64,000 nucleotides of DNA from Clostridiales bacterium (GTDB lineage: Bacteria; Bacillota; Clostridia; Oscillospirales; Oscillospiraceae): assembly GCA_022772525.1 (NCBI GenBank), contig JALFAD010000080.1, forward strand, positions 62,001 to 126,000, in the 5' to 3' direction. The notes below the pieces were generated by a model, which saw nothing but the letters and a program-made list of their open reading frames with translations, was not told the DNA's origin and made no database searches. The position numbers were made by a program, and so were the translations under genes. Of the stretch, positions 45,103-54,273 are shown in pieces. Every line of letters begins with the position of its first letter. Positions within the stretch are counted from its first letter, which is position 1.

Positions 45103-46841
45103 TAAAGACCCTTTCCCGGTGCATCCGGGAGTACAAATGGCCCGCGATCCTGGCCCCGGTCTGCATGGTGGGCGAGGTTTACATGGAAACCAAAATCCCG
45201 CTGGTGCTGGCGAAGGTGGTGGACGAGGGCGTCAGCGTGGGCAACATGGGAGCCGTCGTCAGCAACGGCGGCCTGCTGGTGCTGTACGCTCTGATTTCCC
45301 TGATTTTCGGCATCGCCTCTGCGGTGATGGCGTCCTACGCCGCCACGGGCTTTGCCCGGAACCTGCGCCACGATATGTATTATAAGGTGCAGGATTTTGA
45401 TTTCGCCAACATCGATAAATTCTCCACCGCGTCCATCGTCACCCGGCTGACCTCGGACGTGGCGAATATCCAGATGACCTTCCAAATGCTGATCCGTATG
45501 GCAATCCGCTGCCCCATGATGCTGATTCTGGCGACCTTCAATGCCTTTTCCGTCAGCCCCCGGCTCTGCGTAATCTACTGCGTGGTGCTGCCGCTGATGG
45601 GACTGGGGCTGTTCATCCTGATCCGCATGGTGTTCCCGGTGTTTGACCGTGTGTTCAAGACCTACGACAAGCTGAATAACGTGGTGCAGGAGAACATCCA
45701 CGGCATCCGGGTGGTCAAGTCCTTCGTTCGGGAAAACCGGGAGACGGACAAATTCTCCTCCGTGTCCGAGAGCATTTACAAGGATTTCTGCAAGGCAGAG
45801 CAGACCATGGCCTTCGGCAACCCCCTGATGCAGTTCGCGGTGTACACCTGTATTCTGGTGATCTCCTTTGTGGGCGCGACTATGGTTGTGGCCTCCGGCA
45901 ACAACGCCGCTATGGGCCTGACCACTGGTCAGCTGACCTCCATGTTCACCTTTACTACCCAGATCCTCAGCTCCCTGATGATGCTGTCCATGGTGTTCGT
46001 CATGATTACCATGTCCCGGGCGCCCATGCGCCGCACCACCGAAATCTTAACGGAGGAGCCGGAACTGAAGAACCATGAGAATCCCATCGAAACTGTGAAA
46101 GACGGCTCTGTGGACTTTGAGAATGTGTCCTTCCGCTATTCCAAAACCGCCGACCGGGCGGCGCTGGAAAACATCAACCTGCACATTGCTTCCGGCATGA
46201 CTGTGGGTGTCTTGGGAGGCACCGGCTCCGGTAAATCCACGCTGGTGCAGCTGATTCCCAGGCTGTATGATGTCGCCGAGGGCAGCATCCGGGTAGGCGG
46301 CGTGGATGTCCGGGACTACGACGTGAAGGCGCTGCGGGACGCGGTGTCTATGGTGCTTCAGAAGAACGTGCTGTTCTCCGGCACCATCCGGGAAAATCTG
46401 CGCTGGGGCAATCCCAACGCCACGGATGAAGAGACCACCCACGCCTGTCAAATCGCCTGTGCCGATGAATTTATCCGCTCCTTCCCGGATGGCTACGATA
46501 CCCACATTGAGCAGGGCGGCACCAACGTCTCCGGCGGTCAGAAGCAGCGGCTGTGCATCGCCCGGGCCCTGCTGAAAAAGCCGAAAATACTGATTCTGGA
46601 CGACTCTACCTCCGCCGTGGATACCCGCACCGACGCCTCCATCCGGCAGGCCCTGTCCGGTGAAATTCCCGAAACCACCAAAATCATTATTGCCCAGCGC
46701 ATCGCCTCCGTGCAGGAGTGCGACCTGATTCTGGTCATGGACGGCGGCAGAATCGTGGCGCAGGGCAAGCATGACGAACTTCTGAAGACCAGCGATATCT
46801 ACCGCGAGGTCTACGAATCCCAGACGAAAGGAGCGATGTAA
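45099..46841 (+). CDS. ABC exporter half-transporter, degenerate-site subunit
   Basis: 580 residues. Six membrane helices (to ~310) precede the ATPase: Walker A GGTGSGKST, signature NVSGGQKQR, Walker B ILILDDSTSAVD. The residue after the Walker B Asp, normally a catalytic Glu, is Asp here (DDS for DEA/DEP). The H-loop is also altered: IIAQRIASV has Gln where His is usual. Together with the next gene this fits a heterodimeric multidrug-type exporter (TM287/288, BmrCD) in which one ATP site is non-hydrolytic. Regulated by the linked MarR gene. Confidence 0.9.
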   Translation: MIKTLSRCIREYKWPAILAPVCMVGEVYMETKIPLVLAKVVDEGVSVGNMGAVVSNGGLLVLYALISLIFGIASAVMASYAATGFARNLRHDMYYKVQDFDFANIDKFSTASIVTRLTSDVANIQMTFQMLIRMAIRCPMMLILATFNAFSVSPRLCVIYCVVLPLMGLGLFILIRMVFPVFDRVFKTYDKLNNVVQENIHGIRVVKSFVRENRETDKFSSVSESIYKDFCKAEQTMAFGNPLMQFAVYTCILVISFVGATMVVASGNNAAMGLTTGQLTSMFTFTTQILSSLMMLSMVFVMITMSRAPMRRTTEILTEEPELKNHENPIETVKDGSVDFENVSFRYSKTADRAALENINLHIASGMTVGVLGGTGSGKSTLVQLIPRLYDVAEGSIRVGGVDVRDYDVKALRDAVSMVLQKNVLFSGTIRENLRWGNPNATDEETTHACQIACADEFIRSFPDGYDTHIEQGGTNVSGGQKQRLCIARALLKKPKILILDDSTSAVDTRTDASIRQALSGEIPETTKIIIAQRIASVQECDLILVMDGGRIVAQGKHDELLKTSDIYREVYESQTKGAM

Positions 46842-46843
46842 TC

Positions 46844-48742
46844 ATGCCTCCTGTCAGAATGCGCGGCGATGGCCGCCTGGCGAAAAAGCCGAAGCAGACC
46901 CTTTCCCGGCTGCTGTCCTATATGCTCAAATATCGGGGCACTCTGATTGTGGTAGGCCTGTGCGTGGTGTTCAGCGCCGTGGCACAGGCCGCCAGCTCCG
47001 CCTCCTTAGGAACACTGGTGGACGACTATATCACCCCCGTGCTGGGGCAGACAAGTCCCGATTTTGGGCCCCTTTTCCGGTTCCTGACCATGATGGCCTG
47101 CATTTACCTTGTGGGCATGGTGTCCTCCTTCCTGTGCAATTTCCTGATGGTGAAGGTCAGTCAGGGTACCCAGAAGACCATCCGGGATCAGATGTTCACC
47201 CATATGCAGACCCTTCCCATCCGTTATTTCGACACCCATACCGCCGGCGATATCATGAGCCGCTACACCAGCGACATTGACACCCTGCGGCAGATGATCT
47301 CCCAGTCCATTCCCCAGTGCGCGTCCAGCGTGGTGACGCTGGTTGTGGTGCTGGTAACCATGCTGATTACTTCTCCCATCCTGACGGTTTTGCAGCTGCT
47401 CACCGTGCTGGTCATCGTCTTTGCCACCAAGGTGATCGCGGGCCGTTCCGCCAAATTCTTCATCGGTCAGCAGCGCTCGCTGGGCGCGGTCAACGGCTAT
47501 GTGGAGGAAATGATTAACGGTCAGCGGGTGGTGAAGGTTTTCACCCATGAGGATACCTGCAAACAGCAGTTTGACGAGCTGAACGAAAAGCTGCGGGGGG
47601 ATGCCTACCTGGCGGGCGCCTACTCCAACTGTATGGGCCCCCTGAATAACAATCTTGGCTACGCCCAGTACGCGCTGCTTGCCATTATCGGTGGCCTGCT
47701 CACGGTATTCTCCGGCGGGAGACTGCTGAGCGTGGGCAAGCTTATCAGCTTCCTGACCCTGTCCCGTTCCTTCAATATGCCCATTTCTCAGGTGTCCAAC
47801 CAGATCAATTCCATCGTCATGGCCCTTGCCGGCGCGGAGCGGATTTTCGAGCTGATGGACGAGGAGCCGGAGCAGGACGAGGGCTATGTCCGGCTGGTCA
47901 ACGCGGAAATTGACGGCAGCGGCAATATCACCGAAACCGACAAGCGTACCGGTCACTGGGCGTGGAAGCATCCCCACAAGGCCGACGGAACCGTGACCTA
48001 CACCGAGCTGAAGGGCGACATCACCATGAACGGGGTGGACTTCGGCTATGTACCGGAGAAAACCGTGCTCCATGATGTGACGCTGTACGCCCATCCCGGC
48101 GAGAAGATCGCCTTCGTGGGTGCCACCGGCGCGGGCAAGACCACCATCACCAACTTGATTAACCGGTTCTACGACATTGCCGACGGCAAAATCCGCTACG
48201 ACAACATCAACATCAACAAGATCGCCAAGCCCGACCTGCGTCGGTCTCTGGGTGTGGTTTTGCAGGAGACCAACCTGTTCACCGGCACGGTGATGGATAA
48301 CATCCGCTATGGCAAGCTGGACGCTTCCGATGAGGACTGCGTCAGGGCGGCGAAGCTGGCGAATGCCCATGACTTTATCACCCGCCTGCCTCAGGGCTAC
48401 CAGACGGTGCTCACCGGCAACGGTGCCAGCCTGTCTCAGGGCCAGCGGCAGCTGATTGCCATTGCCCGGGCGGCGGTTGCCGATCCTCCTGTCATGATTC
48501 TGGACGAGGCCACCTCCTCCATCGATACCCGAACGGAAAAGCTGGTGCAGGACGGCATGGACGCCCTGATGCATGGCAGAACCGTGTTCGTCATTGCCCA
48601 CCGCTTAAGCACCATCCGCAATTCCGACTGCATCATGGTGCTGGATCACGGGCGCATCATCGAGCGGGGCAGCCACGAGGAACTGCTTGCCCAGAAGGGC
48701 ACTTACTATCGGCTGTATACGGGAGCCTTTGAATTGGAATAA
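46844..48742 (+). CDS. ABC exporter half-transporter, catalytic subunit
   Basis: 632 residues, 2 bases after its partner. N-terminal basic segment, six helices, ATPase with Walker A GATGAGKTT, Walker B VMILDEATSSID (canonical Glu) and the H-loop VIAHRLSTI. Its signature is SLSQGQRQL, where the second Gly of LSGGQ is Gln. In heterodimers this degenerate signature faces the non-hydrolytic site formed with the partner's Walker motifs. A ~45-residue insert before the ATPase (ETDKRTGHWAWKHPHKADGT) is seen in this subunit class. Confidence 0.9.
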   Translation: MPPVRMRGDGRLAKKPKQTLSRLLSYMLKYRGTLIVVGLCVVFSAVAQAASSASLGTLVDDYITPVLGQTSPDFGPLFRFLTMMACIYLVGMVSSFLCNFLMVKVSQGTQKTIRDQMFTHMQTLPIRYFDTHTAGDIMSRYTSDIDTLRQMISQSIPQCASSVVTLVVVLVTMLITSPILTVLQLLTVLVIVFATKVIAGRSAKFFIGQQRSLGAVNGYVEEMINGQRVVKVFTHEDTCKQQFDELNEKLRGDAYLAGAYSNCMGPLNNNLGYAQYALLAIIGGLLTVFSGGRLLSVGKLISFLTLSRSFNMPISQVSNQINSIVMALAGAERIFELMDEEPEQDEGYVRLVNAEIDGSGNITETDKRTGHWAWKHPHKADGTVTYTELKGDITMNGVDFGYVPEKTVLHDVTLYAHPGEKIAFVGATGAGKTTITNLINRFYDIADGKIRYDNININKIAKPDLRRSLGVVLQETNLFTGTVMDNIRYGKLDASDEDCVRAAKLANAHDFITRLPQGYQTVLTGNGASLSQGQRQLIAIARAAVADPPVMILDEATSSIDTRTEKLVQDGMDALMHGRTVFVIAHRLSTIRNSDCIMVLDHGRIIERGSHEELLAQKGTYYRLYTGAFELE

Positions 48743-48759
48743 GGCGGCAGTGCCGCCAG

Positions 48760-48823
48760 CCAATGCGTGGCCCACAGGGCGGGCGGCCAATGCGTGGCCC
48801 GCAGGGCGGGCGGCCAATGCGTG
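48760..48823. repeat. 27-bp tandem repeat, 2.4 copies
   Basis: The unit starting CCAATGCGTGGCCC-x-CAGG and ending CGGGCGG occurs at 48760-48786 and 48787-48813 with one difference. A third partial copy (CCAATGCGTG) follows at 48814-48823. It lies in the gap after the exporter genes. Confidence 0.75.
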
Positions 48824-48893
48824 CACGGCTGGTCTAACGTCGTTACACCATTGGGTATCACTCGGTATCGTTATCACGATATCATTACACCCG

Positions 48894-48921
48894 AAGGAGC
48901 GGAGCAATCCGCTCCTTTTTT
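48894..48921 (+). terminator. Terminator
   Basis: AAGGAGCGGA (48894-48903) pairs with TCCGCTCCTT (48908-48917) around GCAA, followed by TTTT. Confidence 0.75.
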
Positions 48922-48941
48922 CGTAGAAGAAATATTTCCTA

Positions 48942-48970
48942 TTGACAAGGGCGGAAATCTGTGATATACC
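48942..48970 (+). promoter_or_regulatory. Promoter of the metal-transport operon
   Basis: TTGACA (48942-48947), a 17-base spacer and TATACC (48965-48970), upstream of the HMA gene. ATAACAGATGAACAAGTGCTCATATGT downstream has paired halves (only ATGAACA/TGCTCAT-like words clear) that could be an ArsR-type operator. Confidence 0.6.
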
Positions 48971-49024
48971 TATAACAGATGAACAAGTGCTCATATGTAC
49001 AGAAAAATGAAAGGGGTATTCACC

Positions 49025-49243
49025 ATGAAAAAGACCTACAAAATCGAAGTAGACTGCGCAAACTGCGCAAACCTCATGGAGCAGGCCACGAAAAAAGTCG
49101 CCGGAGTCGCCGACTGCACGGTAAACTACATGGCCCTGAAAATGAGCGTCACCTTTGCCGAGGGGGCCGACCCGGCCTCTGTCATGGCAAATGTTCTGAA
49201 GGCCTGCCGCAAGGTGGAGCCGGACTGTGAAATCGAATTTTGA
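49025..49243 (+). CDS. Heavy-metal-associated (HMA) domain protein
   Basis: 72 residues from ATG 49025 after AAAGGGG. MKKTYKIEVDCANCANLMEQ is the ferredoxin-like HMA fold with CxxC (CANC). The sequence continues through VADCTVNYMALKMSVTFAEG and ends in acidic residues (EPDCEIEF). In P1B-ATPases of the ZntA/CadA type this domain is usually fused to the N-terminus; here it is a separate protein encoded directly upstream. It should pass a soft metal ion (Zn/Cd/Pb, or Cu) to the pump. Confidence 0.88.
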   Translation: MKKTYKIEVDCANCANLMEQATKKVAGVADCTVNYMALKMSVTFAEGADPASVMANVLKACRKVEPDCEIEF

Positions 49244-49329
49244 GTGAAGAGCCTTTCAACAGAGTTTTCATCCATCGCCGCAGGCGATACCATCACTCCA
49301 CACTTCACACTCTCTCGGGAGGTCATACG

Positions 49330-51249
49330 ATGTCAAACAAACAGAAAAAACTGCTAAGGCGGATTTTGACAGCGGCGGCGCTGCTGGTTGTGCTGGCGCT
49401 GGGGAAGGAACTGCTTCCCTTCGGGGAGCCTGTGCGCACGGCGGTGCTGTTCGTGCTGTATCTGATTCCTTATTATATTGTAGGCCACGACATTCTGGCC
49501 AAGGCCTGGCGGGGCATCCGCAACGGGCGGGTGCTGGACGAGTGCTTTCTCATGGCAATTGCCACGGTGGGCGCTTTCGCCATCGCCCTGCTGGAGCGCA
49601 GCGGTGACTTTGCCGAGGCGGTGGCGGTCATGCTGTTCTTCCAGACCGGCGAGTTTTTTGAGAGCTACGCCGTGGGCAAGAGCCGCAAAAACATCAGCCA
49701 GCTTATGGACATCCGTCCGGACTACGCCAATGTGGAAGTGGATGGCAAACTTACGCAGGTTGACCCCGATGAAGTGGAGGTCGGCACCATCATCACCGTG
49801 CGGCCCGGCGAGAAGGTGCCCATTGACGGCGTGGTGGAGGAGGGCCAGTCCAGCCTGAACACCAGCGCCCTCACCGGCGAGAGTATGCCCCGGGAAATCA
49901 GGGCGGGGGACAGCGTCATCAGCGGCTGCATTAACCTCACCGGCGTGCTGAAAATCCGCACAACCACCGGCTTTGGAGAGTCCACAGTGTCGAAAATTCT
50001 GGAGCTTGTGGAAAATGCCAGCTCCCGCAAGAGTAAGTCCGAGGACTTTATCAGCAAATTCGCCCGGGTCTACACCCCGGCGGTCTGCGGCGGCGCGTTG
50101 GCGCTGGCGGTTCTGCCGCCCATCGTGCAGCTGCTGCTGGGCTACAACGGCCCGCTTCTGACCCTCGTGACCGACTGGCTGTACCGGGCGCTGACATTCC
50201 TGGTCATCAGCTGCCCTTGTGCTCTGGTCATCAGCATCCCGCTGAGCTTTTTCGCGGGGATCGGCGGGGCCAGCAATCAGGGCGTTCTGGTCAAGGGCAG
50301 CAACTATCTGGAAACCCTTTCTCAGACCACCTGTGTGGTATTTGACAAAACCGGCACGCTGACAAAGGGCGTGTTCGAGGTCAGTCAAATCCACAATGTG
50401 ACGGATACGCCGGAAAAGCTGCTGGAATACGCGGCTTACGCGGAGAGCGCATCCTCCCACCCAATCGCCAGAAGCATTCTCACGGCCTATGGAAAGCCCC
50501 TGGAGCCGGGCCGGGTGACGGACATTCAGGAAAAAAGCGGTCACGGCATCACAGCATCGGTAGATGGTACTGCCGTGGCAGCAGGCAACGAGAAGCTGAT
50601 GAAATCCCTGAATATTGCTGTAGAGCCGGTTCCGACCGTGGGCACCGTGGTGCACATGGCGGTGAATGGGGCCTATGCCGGATACATTGTGGTATCCGAC
50701 ACCGTGAAGGACACGGCGAAACAGGCAATTACTTCCCTGAAAAAAGCCGGTGTAAAGAAAACCGTCATGCTCACCGGCGACGCTGCGCCTGTGGCGAAAG
50801 CTGTCGCAGCAGAGCTTGGCATCGACGAATACTACAGCGAGCTGCTGCCCGGCGACAAGGTTACCAAGGTGGAAGAAATTCTTGCCTCCAAGGGAGAGAA
50901 GGAAAAGCTGGCCTTTGTGGGCGACGGCATCAACGATGCCCCGGTGCTGGCCCGTGCGGACATCGGCATCGCCATGGGCGCCATGGGCTCCGATGCCGCC
51001 ATCGAAGCGGCGGACGTGGTGCTCATGGACGACAACCCCCTGAAAATTGCCAAGGCCATCCGCATCTCCCGGAAATGTCTGCGGATTGTCAAGCAGAATA
51101 TCTGGTTTGCCATCGGCGTGAAGGTCATCTGCCTGATTCTCGGCGCGGTGGGACTGGGCAATATGTGGCTGGCGATCCTGGCGGATGTTGGCGTCATGAT
51201 TCTGGCGGTTCTCAACGCTATTCGGGCACTGTTCGTAAAGAAGCTATAA
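49330..51249 (+). CDS. P1B-type heavy-metal-transporting ATPase (ZntA/CadA-like)
   Basis: 639 residues from ATG 49330 after GGGAGG. It has no N-terminal metal-binding domain. Features: TGESMP (actuator), the transmembrane metal site ISCPCALVISIPLSFFAGIG (CPC), phosphorylation motif FDKTGTLTKG, SSHPIA (the HP nucleotide site), MLTGD, and GDGINDAPVLARADIGIAMG. A conserved Lys/Asp pair near the last helices (VKVICLILG and ILADVGVMIL) fits the Zn/Cd/Pb group. It exports metal across the membrane using ATP. Operon with the separate HMA protein. Confidence 0.92.
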   Translation: MSNKQKKLLRRILTAAALLVVLALGKELLPFGEPVRTAVLFVLYLIPYYIVGHDILAKAWRGIRNGRVLDECFLMAIATVGAFAIALLERSGDFAEAVAVMLFFQTGEFFESYAVGKSRKNISQLMDIRPDYANVEVDGKLTQVDPDEVEVGTIITVRPGEKVPIDGVVEEGQSSLNTSALTGESMPREIRAGDSVISGCINLTGVLKIRTTTGFGESTVSKILELVENASSRKSKSEDFISKFARVYTPAVCGGALALAVLPPIVQLLLGYNGPLLTLVTDWLYRALTFLVISCPCALVISIPLSFFAGIGGASNQGVLVKGSNYLETLSQTTCVVFDKTGTLTKGVFEVSQIHNVTDTPEKLLEYAAYAESASSHPIARSILTAYGKPLEPGRVTDIQEKSGHGITASVDGTAVAAGNEKLMKSLNIAVEPVPTVGTVVHMAVNGAYAGYIVVSDTVKDTAKQAITSLKKAGVKKTVMLTGDAAPVAKAVAAELGIDEYYSELLPGDKVTKVEEILASKGEKEKLAFVGDGINDAPVLARADIGIAMGAMGSDAAIEAADVVLMDDNPLKIAKAIRISRKCLRIVKQNIWFAIGVKVICLILGAVGLGNMWLAILADVGVMILAVLNAIRALFVKKL

Positions 51250-51275
51250 AAAGAGCGGGGAGACCCGCTCTTTTT
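51250..51275 (+). terminator. Terminator of the metal ATPase gene
   Basis: AAAGAGCGGG pairs with CCCGCTCTTT around AGA, followed by TTT; it abuts the TAA of the ATPase. Confidence 0.75.
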
Positions 51276-51286
51276 CCGTAAAATCC

Positions 51287-51314
51287 GTAGGGCGGGCACA
51301 TGACTCTACCCTGC
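51287..51314. repeat. GTAGGGCGG palindrome, copy 2 (diverged)
   Basis: GTAGGGCGGGCACA with TGACTCTACCCTGC: the same 28-base palindrome as at 42474 with several mismatches in the right arm. Confidence 0.6.
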
Positions 51315-51348
51315 AAAATGGGTTGTATTTCTTCCTTCTCTGTGCTAA

Positions 51349-52869
<1,521 letters not shown>

Positions 52870-52884
52870 AGCGGTGAAAAATGC

Positions 52885-52912
52885 GTAGGGCGGAGTCATG
52901 ACTCCGCCCTAC
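52885..52912. repeat. GTAGGGCGG palindrome, copy 3
   Basis: GTAGGGCGGAGTCA with TGACTCCGCCCTAC: a perfect 28-base palindrome between the convergent glpK and mnmA genes. It may serve as a terminator, but it matches the dispersed family. Confidence 0.75.
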
Positions 52913-52920
52913 AATAGATT

Positions 52921-53982
52921 TTACCCCGTAATGGTGCCGCCGCCGACCACCATATCCCCGTCATACAGCACCACGGCCTGACCGGGGGTGACGGCCCGCT
53001 GGGGTTCGTCAAAAACTACCCTCGCGAAGCCATCTTCCTCCGGATATACCGTCGCGGCCTGCTCAAACTGGCTGTGCCGTGTCTTAGCGGTGACCCGCAT
53101 GGGCTGAGTCAGCGTTTCAAAGGGATACCAGTTCCAGTCCTTTGCCCGCAGGGAAGGGGAAAAGAGGGCGGAATTCGGGCCAACGGTGACGGTGTTATTT
53201 GCCATATCCTTGGCGCAGACGTAGACAGGCCCCCCCATGGCAAGGCCCAGTCCCTTGCGCTGTCCCTTTGTGTAGCAGGCCGCGCCCCGGTGACGGCCAA
53301 CCACCTGCCCCTGAAGGTTCAGGAAATCCCCCTCGGGGTAGATTTTGCCAGTGTACCGCTGCAAAAAGGCTCCGTAATCTCCGTCGGGCACGAAGCAGAT
53401 ATCCTGACTGTCCCGCTTCCGGGCATTGACAAAGCCGTTTTCCGCAGCAATCTGCCGAACCTGCGTCTTGGTCAGGCCGCCCAGCGGGAACTGGATATGG
53501 GAAAGCTGCTCCTGATTCAGGCAGGCGAGGAAGTAGGTCTGATCCTTGGCTCTATCCGCCGCCTTATATAATAGGTATCTTCCGTTTTCCTGCCGGATGC
53601 GGGCATAGTGCCCGGACACGACCCACTGGCAGCCCAGCTCTTGCGCCCGCCGCAGAAGCCGGTCAAATTTCAGATACCGGTTGCAGTCAATACAGGGATT
53701 TGGGGTCAGGCCCTGCTCATAGCTGGCGACGAATTTCTGAATGACCTGCCGGTCAAAATCGTCCTTAAAATTGAAAACGTAGTGGCGGATCCCCAGCCGT
53801 GTGGCAACCGCCCGGGCGTCCTCCACATCGTCCAGGGAGCAGCAGGTGCTCTCCTCGGTGGGGCTGTCGTAGAGCCGCATGGTGACACCGGTGCAGTGAT
53901 AGCCCCGCTGAAGCATCAGGTATGCCGCTACGGAACTGTCTACGCCGCCGCTCATGCCAACCAGCGCGTTTTTGTTTTCCAT
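52921..53982 (-). CDS. mnmA: tRNA-uridine 2-sulfurtransferase MnmA
   Basis: 353 residues from the ATG at 53982, after AGGAGG. PP-loop ALVGMSGGVDSSVAAYLM, first catalytic Cys in LTPNPCIDCNRYLKF, and DSQDICFVPDGDY with the second. The C-terminal barrel contains KGQRKGLGLAMGGPVYV. MnmA adds sulfur to U34 of tRNA-Glu, -Gln and -Lys using persulfide from a cysteine desulfurase. Complete and typical. Confidence 0.95.
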   Translation of the reverse strand: MENKNALVGMSGGVDSSVAAYLMLQRGYHCTGVTMRLYDSPTEESTCCSLDDVEDARAVATRLGIRHYVFNFKDDFDRQVIQKFVASYEQGLTPNPCIDCNRYLKFDRLLRRAQELGCQWVVSGHYARIRQENGRYLLYKAADRAKDQTYFLACLNQEQLSHIQFPLGGLTKTQVRQIAAENGFVNARKRDSQDICFVPDGDYGAFLQRYTGKIYPEGDFLNLQGQVVGRHRGAACYTKGQRKGLGLAMGGPVYVCAKDMANNTVTVGPNSALFSPSLRAKDWNWYPFETLTQPMRVTAKTRHSQFEQAATVYPEEDGFARVVFDEPQRAVTPGQAVVLYDGDMVVGGGTITG

Positions 53983-54207
53983 GGCTGATTCCTCCTGCGT
54001 GATTTCATTGAGTATATCAGCGTCCAAAACGAAAGTCAATGCCCTGTCCTGGTGCAAAGGGGAAAACGGTTACAAGAATTTTCTCCTTTTTTTGAAATAA
54101 TTCCCTGGGATATGACAAAATTCGCGCCATTTCTGTGGTAAACTGGAAACGGTTACAGTACAAGGAAAAATATAGTAACAAAACTGTAATTATTTTCAAA
54201 AAAGGTA

Positions 54208-54236
54208 TTGCAATTTGTAAACGGGTCTGTTATAAT
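54208..54236 (+). promoter_or_regulatory. Promoter of the SH3-repeat protein gene
   Basis: TTGCAA (54208-54213), a 17-base spacer and TATAAT (54231-54236). Confidence 0.7.
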
Positions 54237-54273
54237 ACCGTTACTTACATAAGAAAAAAAGGAGTAAGAGCTT

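Noticed and set aside
48760..48823. Possible CRISPR array
   Set aside because: The 27-bp units are adjacent with no spacers between them and there are no cas genes.
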